NCBI GenBank assembly: GCA_037501455.1
Contig: CM074865.1
Location: 52,656,501-52,720,500, forward strand
Length of the DNA stretch: 64,000 nucleotides
Source: Lantana camara
Lineage: Eukaryota > Streptophyta > Magnoliopsida > Lamiales > Verbenaceae
Direction of reading: 5' to 3'
The notes under the pieces were generated by a model. The model ran no database searches. It was not told the origin of the DNA and saw only the letters and a list, made by a program, of their open reading frames with translations. How positions within the stretch are numbered: the first letter of the stretch is position 1; each line of letters begins with the position of its first letter. Position numbers and translations under genes: made by a program. Below, one piece after another: positions 21,673 through 30,472 of the stretch.

Positions 21673-21863
21673 GGAACGGCCGTTCCCATTTGGCCTTGGT
21701 GCCCGGAACGGCCCTTCCCGCCAAGGGCTGATGTCAGCACGTGAGAACGGGAAGGGCCGTTCCCGTTTTTGCCTTGAGAAGGGAACGGCCGTTCCCATGC
21801 TCGCTCGGGGGCTTCTGGGATTAACCGTTCCCGTGCTTAGTTATGCATGGGAATGGCCGTTCC
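21673..21863 (+). repeat. Palindromic words GGGAACGGCCGTTCCC in LTR H
   Basis: Five copies: GGAACGGCCGTTCC (21673-21686, perfect), CCGGAACGGCCCTTCCCG (21703-21720), CGGGAAGGGCCGTTCCCG (21748-21765), GGGAACGGCCGTTCCC (21781-21796, perfect 16-bp palindrome) and GGGAATGGCCGTTCC (21849-21863). Copies two and three are reverse complements of each other in their core. Spacers are unrelated. Confidence 0.8.
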
Positions 21864-22466
21864 AGAGCTACTGTTACACTTTGCACTTATCTTTTCCGTG
21901 CTTGCTTGATCCGTTTGAATTGCTTTATGACTTATGTGCTTTAATATGATTTCAAATGCTTTGTTAAACCTTAATACTTCGTTAATTGCATGATTTGGTG
22001 GAATATATGAACTATGCTACGTGACATATGTGTACAGTTAATTCCATATTGCATATCATTCATCTCTTGATACACCGTGCGTCTTACTTGGTTCATATAG
22101 AGTTTAAGTCTGGGCTTCTATATGTCTTGTCACAGAGTTTGGTGGTGCCGGTGGGCCCGAGGTTTAGAGTGTTTAGCCCTTCACACTCTCATACTCTACT
22201 TGCACAAGGTATGGTTTAGGATTTTGTATAGTCAAATGACCTATGACCCCAATATGATGATTTCAATCCCGGCATGCGATTATATACTATATATACAATT
22301 AATTATGTGTTGGATATGATATGATTATGATCTTATGATATAACTCCAGTTTTGAAAATTAAGTATGAAGGCATATGTATGCTATTTAAGAAAGTTAAGT
22401 TATGTTATTAATATGCAGCGAGATTGCCATGAAAGTTGGCATATGTTATGTTATGTTCTGTTCTGT

Positions 22467-22690
22467 TATGGGGCCCAGGAGCTATGGGTAACGAGCCCCC
22501 GGAACGGTATCGGGCCGTCGGGGTAAACCTGTGCGTAGTCTCCATCTGTATGAAGAGGATGTACCGGGACCCACCAGGAGGATAGGTTGGGAAACGGAGC
22601 CCTGAGTGTTGGACTAGCATTAGCACTCCCCTCACCTATCTTGATGGTTAGGGTCGCGCAACCATACCATCACCCGGAGTTGAGGTTGGT
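22467..22690 (+). other. Conserved GGGCCC...ACCCGGAG block of the LTR group
   Basis: This LTR H stretch (ggggcccaggagctatgggt, then ccaccaggagg, gcgcaacc, accatcacccggagttgagg) recurs in nearly all LTRs of the window regardless of family: 2041-2230, 17885-18095, 24150-24350, 28335-28545, 33812-34030, 38325-38545, 40785-41015, 49490-49705, 52140-52350, 56400-56625 and 62710-62935 (most in the opposite orientation). It contains several short inverted repeats. It does not carry a conserved frame, so a structured RNA or regulatory role is more likely than a protein. Confidence 0.55.
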
Positions 22691-24614
22691 ATGTTATTTC
22701 TATTTTATGAGGAGTTGAGGTTGGAAGCTCGTACTCGCCGAGCAGTTGATTATGTTGTTTTATGGAATTAAGAATCGGGATAGAGTCTTCTGAAAAATGG
22801 TTTCTAAACTTATATCTATATCTATTTGGGTTCTTTCAAAATGTTTTGGTATAAAACACCTATCCTCGATTCATGAGTCCATCCTTTTATTCTGTGCTAT
22901 GCTCCTTATATATATATTGTGGGTATGCATTAACCCCCTCACTCAGTCAGTTGACTCACACCTTATTTTATCTTTTAGTTTGCAGGATTCCTTTTGGATT
23001 GAGCTAGGCCGAAGTGAGGCTTCGGTGTCACAGTTGTCAGTCTAGTTGGTGTTAGAATGCATTTGTCGCATACTTTACTTATGTTATGTATTTATGTTTC
23101 ACACTTGAAGGTTATATTTATGTTCTACTTGGATATAAACCTGGGTTGGGTTAGTAAGCTAGTACTTTGATGTTAACAGATGTTATGATGATACTTATGT
23201 TGGTTGTTATGTTGGATTATGAATTGATATTCAGGATTAGGTATCTATGTTAGTTGAACCCGTCACCTGTTATGTATGTTGATATTCGGGATTAGGTATC
23301 TATGCTAGTTGAACGCGTCACCTGTTCTGCATGTTGTTTCAATTGCTTCCGCTATCTGTTGATGATTGTTTAAATTGCTTCTGCGCTCTGAGTTTGTCGA
23401 GTTAGATCCGCCTAGCATAGCGTGTGCGTTTGTCTCCCATTCGCTCTGATTCGGATTCGGGCATGGACTTCCATTCATGACCGGGTCTGCGTCTCAGTGC
23501 GGAGGATGTGGCATCCTCCGTTTGGGGTGTTACAAACAACATATACAATCATACATGCTCGAATCAATACAAATTATACATATCATGCCCGTCCAACGCC
23601 AAATAAATCATACTTGGTTCTAAGTTCAAATTCTAAATCATAACTTACACAAATTTCATACATATTTTAAACGTAAAACCAATGCGAAATGCAAACCAAC
23701 TCGAACAAAACTAAACAAAGGACCGCCGCCTAGCACGCACCAACCTGCACCTGCAAACTTAACAAAACAGAAGGGGAGAGAGAAGACAACGAGGAGGGGT
23801 CAGTCCTAGAGACTGGTGAGGGGGCTAACGATTTCACACATACGTATACATAGAGCGTAGCATATTTAAAATTAGAGGGTTCATGAACCGGGGCGTGGTT
23901 TTTGCAATCCAAAACATTTTCTCAAGTGATACGAGATATAGGGAATAAAAGAGTTAAGGCCGAAGGCCAAAATCTACCAAATTTTATTAATTATGAATCC
24001 AATCCCGTTTCACAAACCATTTTCAGAATCACACACACGACTCGGCGAGCACGAGCCTCAGACCACCCTAACTCCATTCATAAATCAATGATCTAAATCA
24101 AAACAAAACATAATTCAGAATCAAAGAAACATACCTCTCCTCCGGGTGATGGTAGGGTGGCGCCACCCTAACCATCGGACACACAATATGGGTCATGAGT
24201 TTCATGATGCTCATGCCCGAGGACTCCTTCCCCCACCAAGCCTCCTAGTGGGTTCAAGGTTGATCCTTTAGTTGAAGACCGTACTAAGGACTACCCGATG
24301 GCCCACACCTTCCCGGGTCTCCTTCGCACGAATCTCCGGGGCCCATCTAAATGATCAAATTGTTCAAAAGTTCGAAATTTCTTAATTTTCAAAATCCAAC
24401 ATAGCTCGAGGTTTCAAAACATACTTACACCAACCCTTTTCGAAACAGACTAACGAAAATATTTCTTACTTATACATAAAGGCGTTTTCAAATATTTCAT
24501 AACAAAAGGGCCAAAATCCCACAAAATACGTATCAAACACATATCTAATACTTATACATATACATAGGTCGCATGCGGGCTTAAATCACATCAAGGGTTG
24601 TAGGTCGTAATAAC

Positions 24615-25387
24615 TTGGATGTGATGCGTATTGAAAAGAATATCTTTGATAATATGGATATGCCAACCAAAACCAAGGACAATGTAAATGCACGGTTAGA
24701 CATACAGGAGTTTTGTAGGCGTCCAGAACTGGAGTTGGAATCCCGAGGAAATGGGCGATGGGGAAAGCCGAAAGCTAAGTATGCTTTCACATTAGAGGAA
24801 AAACGGGTAATTTGTGAGTGGCTAACACAACTTCGTATGCCCGATGGTTACTTCTCAAATTTGGCGAGGTGTGTCGACGTTCAATCAGCTAAGATACATA
24901 GCTTGAAGAGTCATGGTTGTCATATATTTTTGGAGCAATTGTTGTTGATTACCTTCAAAGAACTGTCGGATGAAGTGTGGAAACCATTAGCTTAATGGAG
25001 TAAGTTTTGTAAGGATTTGTGTTCAAGTACAATAAGACATGAAAATCTGAACAGAATGGAAAAAAACATACCTATTATTATTTGCAAGCTTGAGAGGGTA
25101 TTCCCGTCGTCATTTCTTGACGTAATGGAGCATTTACCGATCCATTTGATCGAGGAGGCTCGAAATGGAGGCCCAGTACAATTTAGGTGGATGTATCGGT
25201 TTGAAAGGCAAATCTATCTAATTAAATAAAGTATGGATTTTATAACTTGTTTCCAATTAACTAATCATACATTTTATTTTAATAAATATATATAGGTTTT
25301 TAGGAAAAATAAAAAGGACCGTGAAAAAAAAACCAAAGTAGAGGGTTCAATTTGTCAATCGTATCTACAACGTGAGACAACAAGCTT
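24615..25387 (+). pseudogene. CACTA transposase TNP2, C-terminal part (decayed)
   Basis: The frame reads LDVMRIEKNIFDN, KTKDNVNARLD, then LRMPDGYFSNLARCVD and LKSHGCHIFLEQLL. After an in-frame TAA (24993-24995) it continues WSKFCKDLC, IICKLERVFPSSFLDVMEHLPIHLIEEA and GPVQFRWMYRFERQIYLIK. This is the canonical end of the TNP2 DDE region followed by DUF4218. A second stop (25227-25229) precedes a likely intron (GT at 25231, AG at 25295). The next exon reads VFRKNKKDREKKTKVEGSIC...TSFC, the conserved 'PEGSI' segment. The sequence then breaks into a gypsy Pol tail. Two stops and the missing 5' half make it non-functional. Confidence 0.88.
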
Positions 25388-25597
25388 TTGCCGGTTGAAG
25401 AAGTGGAATTAGAACCGGATCTTACCTTCGTTCAAAAGCCGATTAAGATATTGGATCGAAAATTTCAGGAACTTCGAAATCGGCTTATCCCACTAGTCAA
25501 GGTTCTTTGGAGAAGTGATAAAACCGAAGAGGCTACATGGGAGACGGAGGAAAAGATGAGAAAATTTCATCCCGAATTATTTCCGAGCGAGCAGTGA
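25388..25597 (+). pseudogene. pol: Gypsy Pol C-terminal fragment with chromodomain-like tail
   Basis: About 69 codons end at a TGA (25595-25597). The readable core is IKILDRKFQELRNRLIPLVKVLW, then EEATWETEEKMRKFHPELF, the pattern of the integrase C-terminal chromodomain of plant Ty3/gypsy chromoviruses. Everything upstream (protease, RT, RNase H, integrase core) is missing: the frame is fused directly to CACTA sequence at about 25388. The purine tract TAATGGGGAGAGAT and the LTR follow at once, so this is the 3' remnant of an autonomous element, the only Pol sequence I see in the window. Confidence 0.85.
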
Positions 25598-25616
25598 ATC
25601 CGAGGACGGATTCTTT

Positions 25617-25630
25617 TAATGGGGAGAGAT
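25617..25630 (+). promoter_or_regulatory. Polypurine tract of the truncated gypsy
   Basis: AATGGGGAGAGAT ends directly at the LTR start TGTAACGCCCC (25631). It sits 20 bases after the pol stop codon, as expected for plus-strand priming. Confidence 0.85.
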
Positions 25631-27082
25631 TGTAACGCCCCGACTCTTCAGACGAAAAGGTATGACGTTCGTGTTTACTAAATTGCGCGAATTAATTGTT
25701 TTACGTATTTTCTATTTAATTTTATTATAAATTGTTATTATTTTATTTTATTATATTTTATTTTAATTTAATATTATTTCAAAATCTTACGTTATTTTAA
25801 GTATTTATTTTAAATCATTGTTAATTTCATAATTAATGTTAATTATATGTTCATTAAGTGTTATGATAATTAATTATACTTTAAATAATTAATCACGTTG
25901 ACCTTAATTTATGTTTATAATTTAATTTAATTTATTTAATTAATTTTTATTATGCATGAATTTTAATGAATATGTGCATGATTGTATATTTGTGCATCGT
26001 TCTTATATGAAATGATATCGAAATGTCGTGAAATTGTAGTATGTCGTAAATATATGTGTTATGAACATGCCTACATGCTCGGTTTATCTTTTCGAACTCG
26101 TTTGATATGTTAACGAATTTAATTTGAGTCGTGGAACCAAATCGGGGGCTAACGAGCAATTAGCGCACCCTTGGTTCCGTGCGTGATATCTTGAGTTCGG
26201 GAACTCGGATTCGAGTTCCGTCAACTTTGTTGAACTTGTATCGAAGATTCAAGTTTAATAAACTAAGCCATATATTTTTCCAAAATCATTTGGACCTCCG
26301 AAATCCAACCGAAAAACGAAACGGCATCAAAATGACCATCTTTCACTATATTGGCCATAACTTGTTCAGAACTTAACCAAATTAACTATGGTTGGTGGCC
26401 TTTTAACCCTAGTTCAATCCTCTATCTTCCCATAACCATACCTAACCGAGCCTACCCTCACAAAAACCAGAAATTTCAGCCAAACCCTCCTCTTCCAGTT
26501 TTTCCCGAAACTGTGCAATCCTTGGGGTTTTGGAGCTCAAAACTCAATCAGCTTTCATCCAATCATTAAGGTGAGTTAGGATTATGTTGTACATACATCT
26601 CTGGTTATTTTCATCCTTTCATCTCTAATTTTAACTCAGATTTCATGTGGGTTTAAAGATGTGGAGGAACAGTTAGGTTTTTGAAGTATTTTGATGATTC
26701 CTTGAAATTCTTGGATCTCTGACTTGTTTTGATGTTATATATAGGATTCTTTTACTTCATTTATGATAGATTATGTTTGTATTCATTGATGGTTAAGAGG
26801 TTGGTGAGATATCATTAATGGAATGTTCATGTATTGAATGAATTCTTGAACTGATCTTCCCTCCCTTCACGTACCATATTGTTGTCTGTTTCTTGTGGTA
26901 TATTTCATTATTTTAGGTTGTGTTCAGGCGTGCATGCTATGTATTCATAGCCTTTTTATTCCTAGAGTGTTAGGTTGCCTTGGTTGTAAGTTTTACTTGA
27001 GATTTTGGCCTGAGTTGAAGCTCCCTTTTTCCTCCCCTGTTTCGGCATTGTTGCTGCGCTGCTTCTGTAATTGCTACACACA

Positions 27083-27204
27083 CTCTCCGGCCGGGGAGAG
27101 TTTCTTCTTGGACAGTACCCGGCTGGGTATTTCTGTTGCTAAACCTTCTGTACTCCCTACCCGGCCGGGGAGATTTGTGAAGGGTTGGCTACCCGGGCGG
27201 GTAG
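27083..27204 (+). repeat. Palindromic words around CCGGCCGGG in LTR G
   Basis: CTCTCCGGCCGGGGAGAG (27083-27100), TACCCGGCTGGGTA (27116-27129), a CCCGGCCGGGGAG word (about 27158-27173) and CTACCCGGGCGGGTAG (27189-27204). Outer arms change between copies (CTCTCC/GGAGAG versus TACCC/GGGTA) yet remain paired. Confidence 0.7.
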
Positions 27205-27560
27205 TTACCGCAGAGCCTCTGTTCCTTTTCCCCTGTTTCCTACTGCTGCTTCTGTTCTTTTCTCTTCCTTCTTTTCTTTCCTTTCTTGCTATTGTGTGGG
27301 TGTGTCTGTTGTCCAGTTTGTTGCTGCCGTTGTTCTTTATTGATACAGTGTGTATATATATAAATGTGTGTGTGTGTGCTGTGAGGGTGAGAGCTAAGTG
27401 TGCATGAGAATAATTGCATGCATGAGTGTTGTGTGTGTTTGCTGTGCAGAGTGTGTGCGTGAGTGTATACATATATGTATTAGGGGTGTATTTGTGTGTG
27501 CATGAGAGTTAGAAGTGTGCATGCATGGTTGGGGGTGTAAATGCATGCATGGTTATGTAC

Positions 27561-27562
<2 letters not shown>

Positions 27563-27629
<67 letters not shown>
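27563..27629. repeat. TA microsatellite (about 33 units)
   Basis: A pure TA run of about 67 bp in LTR G, close downstream of the palindromic words. LTR F has a TA run at a similar place, on the other side of its words. Confidence 0.9.
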
Positions 27630-27633
<4 letters not shown>

Positions 27634-29302
27634 TATATATGTTAAATACATTTATGCATGCAGGTAATTAATTGAAAGTAATGTTAAATACATTTAAACA
27701 TATATATATATGTTTATTATATATTCATTATATAATTTAAATATTAAATGATTATTTTTATAGAATTTAGTTGTTATTTATTTCATGTTTTATTTAATTT
27801 CGATCTTCAATTGAAAGTAATTAATTGCCTATTTTCTAATTATAAATGTGATATATTACGTGTTATGATTATTAAATGAATTCTTAGATTAATTGATATG
27901 AATTATGAATTTATGAATTTGAATGAAATGAACGAACGAATGGTTTGATTTTATGCTTTAAATTCCTTAATAGTGCGCATGAACATTTTCATGACATCAT
28001 ATCATCTTTTATGCATTCGTATCACATTCATTTCATTACCGAGTGTCATATATGGTCATTTAGAGTCTCATACCTTTTCTTTTGCACAGATTTGGGTTTG
28101 GTCGGAGACGAGGGCGAGCATTGAGACGCTTGTGCCTTTCTTTTGCTTCTAAAGGTGGGTTTTTCTTCTAATAGCTAAAACGACCCGATATATCCCTTAT
28201 GTGCAAGATTTAAGCAAAATTAGTATATTTATAATAAATCGAGTCATTTCCGGTAAATGGTTTCAAACGTATGACCCTTCTATTATGAAACCCTACCGTA
28301 TGTTTTTGGCGAGAAATGATTATGATTGCACGGGCCCCGGGATTTAGTACATGTGGCTAACCGAGGAAGCAAGGGCTAACGGGGATCCCATATACTAGTC
28401 CCAACCAAACTACGGCGGTACCGGACCTCGCCAGGAGATGGCGGGGAAAGGGAGCTGAGTGCCATCTGGGGAGTCATGTAACCCCTTTTGGTTAATATAT
28501 GAGGTGGCCGGGTCTTGCAAGCCCGTCCACCACCCGGAGGAAGAAGGTGTATATGAATGATTATGATCATGATGTTTATGAGCACAAAATATGTATGGAT
28601 GATAACGAATGAATGATTAATTGATTATGAATACACAAGGTGTTGGTTGGAGACAGTGCACGCCCCCTCGCCAGGGCCATGAATACCCTAATAATGAAAT
28701 ATGGTCGTAATAATCCCGATGATGCCTTCTTTTATTTCACCCACTTGGGAAAATCACTTTAAAACCTCATTTGGGATCATTACCTGCATGTATATGTTTA
28801 ATTTCTGTAATATTATATCTTATGCCCCGTTTTATACCCACCAGTCTCGTATAGACTGAACCCGGTTTGTTTTCAGTTGTTTTGTGCAGGTATAGGAGTG
28901 TTAGGCGGGAATACAAGTCGTCTATGTTTTGCATTGTTGTTTAGCACTTCTCTTTAGTCTCATTCACTCATACTCTTATTAATATTTTGTATATGTTCAT
29001 GATATGGAGCGTTATGATTTTGGTAAGCCGTGTGGCCTTGGATAGTTTAATAATTTTGTATATCTATTTTGGAGCCTGGTGGCTCATTGTTTATATTCTA
29101 TGTTGATCTTGCTTCCGCGTTTCATTATAACTCTGATTTTATATTGTCTTGAGTTTGAATAGTTTAAGGGTTAGTCCCGCCTAGCATAGCGTGTGTGTTG
29201 TGTCCCCGTTCATCGTGGATTTGGCATGTGTATGGACTTCCATTTCATACACGGGTCGGGTCTCGGTGCGGGGGATATGGTACCTTACGCTCGGGTGCTA
29301 CA

Positions 29303-30472
29303 GTAACGGATGAACCAACACCCTCGAGTCCCTTCCAAGGCTCTGTGCGCGAGGACTGGTGGAAAAGGTAGGGGAAATCATAGCCAAGGGCTGAATATTC
29401 GACCGATGCAATCAGTAGAGACACCCGAGACACGTACACCAGAAACTACACCTTCAAGTACTGCCCCCATTACTACACGGTCACGGAGCCCTTCCATCGT
29501 TCAGCCAACTATCCCATCACCTACACCGTAGCATATCCACTCCATGAATGAACCGAATATTTCCTTGGGTAATCTAGATAACAGTTTTGAGAACGAATTA
29601 AATGCAGATATTCCAGATACACTTGAGGCCACCAACAATGCGGTCTTTGGCACAAAAAAAATAATACCTTTTGGAAAGAGGGCGTAAGAGATCTGTTATT
29701 TGTTTTTTTTTTATAGAATATACACCGTATGACTGTGCATTACAAGTGATTTGTAACTGATTTATGTGGGTGATTTTTTACAGATATCACGATAACAAAG
29801 TCGGCACGAACGCCATTACGAATGTGTTAAAGAGTAGGCTGAAAAAGCCGTATGAAAACTGGACTTCTGTGCCACAAGTAGAAAGGGATAGCTAGTTTGA
29901 CGATTGGAAGGTATGCATTATGTGGTTTAAATATAGATATACATGCATATAAAGATATATCTATGCATATAGACATATATCCGTGCATATAAACTGGGAC
30001 TGTTTACATTTAGGTAATATTTTTCTGCTTCTCTAATTGGAATTTTCCACTTAGCTAAATATTATTATTTACGTAAGCTGGTAATTGTTAAAATGCATTG
30101 TATGCATTCTGCTGTTGCTGCATATAATACTCTGCTGATTCCAGGCCTGCACTCAGGGCTACCTTTGGTTACACGATAGACATTGTTAAAATGCATTTAC
30201 ATAGCTGATTTCAGCCCTTCACTTTTTGGTTTACATGCTAGGAAGTGTTCAAATCAAGGTAAACTAAGTGGTTGTTGCAGTATTATCTATATGCTTAACT
30301 CTTTGTCCATATGTTGAACTTTATGTTGGTTGCAGCAGTGTTGAATGATCCAATCTCATATTTGAAGTTTTTTTTCCAGAAATTTGTTTATTGGGATCCT
30401 TATGCCGAATTGCATATGTACAGCGCTTTCATGGAAAAAACCGGCGACCGAATGAGAGGTATCTACCATGAC
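29303..30472 (+). pseudogene. CACTA TNPA/Ptta-like gene, 5' exons (decayed)
   Basis: The first exon (29310 onward) encodes a Ser/Thr/Pro-rich N-terminus (VETPETRTPETTPSS) interrupted by TAG at 29529, then continues SLGNLDNSFENELN. A later exon (about 29783-29910) reads AITNVLKSRLKKPYENWTSVP and then ERDS-stop-FDDWK; the TAG at 29893-29895 most simply replaces a Trp codon. The next exon (about 30379-30472) reads FVYWDPYAELHMYSAFM, GDRMRGIYHD, and is then cut by gypsy LTR C1. The order and motifs fit the plant Ptta/En/Spm accessory transposase (Transposase_24), which binds subterminal repeats. The gene resumes at 34833. Confidence 0.75.

Larger units (their letters stand above)
16896..23534 (+). 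mobile_element. Solo gypsy LTR H, plus strand (16896-17043 and 20747-23534)
   Basis: It runs from TGTGACGCCCGG to GGGGTGTTACA in the plus orientation and is flanked by the perfect 5-bp TSD AACAA. No primer site or purine tract adjoins it, so it is a solo LTR (about 2.9 kb once nested LTR F is removed). It contains the GGAATTCGAATTCGAATTCC hairpin (20899-20918), a 5' splice-site candidate CTAAG|GTAAGC at 21245/21246, the GGAACGGCCGTTCC words (21673-21863), the conserved GGGCCC block (22467-22690), and a 3' splice-site candidate TTTGCAG ending at 22985. Confidence 0.85.
16701..24614 (-). mobile_element. Right LTR of element B (16701-16895 and 23535-24614), interrupted and truncated
   Basis: It starts TGTAGCACCC next to the primer site. 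After 195 bp it is split by solo LTR H with the 5-bp TSD AACAA (16891-16895 and 23535-23539). It then resumes 'catatacaatcatacatgct', matching 1408 in the left LTR. It passes the conserved block (24150-24350) and stops at about 24614 in 'gtcgtaataact', where CACTA tnp2 begins. The sense 5' 2.3 kb, as seen at 12784-15072, is missing. Confidence 0.8.
25631..29302 (+). mobile_element. Gypsy LTR G (3,672 bp), 3' LTR of a 5'-truncated element
   Basis: It runs from TGTAACGCCCC to GGGTGCTACA. Inside, in order: the GGAACTCGGATTCGAGTTCC hairpin (26200-26219), a splice-donor candidate CATTAAG|GTGAGT (26570/26571), palindromic words (27083-27204), a long TA microsatellite (27563-27629), the conserved block (28335-28545) and an acceptor candidate TTTGTGCAG (ends 28889). 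It is preceded by pol and purine tract and followed directly by CACTA tnpA sequence. Confidence 0.88.

Noticed and set aside
21527..21949. 140-residue plus-strand ORF in LTR H
   Set aside because: It merely reads through the palindromic words; no domain and no counterpart in other LTRs.
24150..24350. tRNA or rRNA gene in the conserved structured block
   Set aside because: Several stems can be drawn, but there is no A/B box, anticodon arm or CCA-proximal acceptor pairing, and no match to rRNA cores I know.
26895..27407. 170-residue hydrophobic plus-strand ORF in LTR G as a membrane protein
   Set aside because: Hydrophobic and Leu-rich translation arises from T-rich and CT-rich LTR sequence; no counterpart in other LTRs, and it lies across the word cluster and simple repeats.
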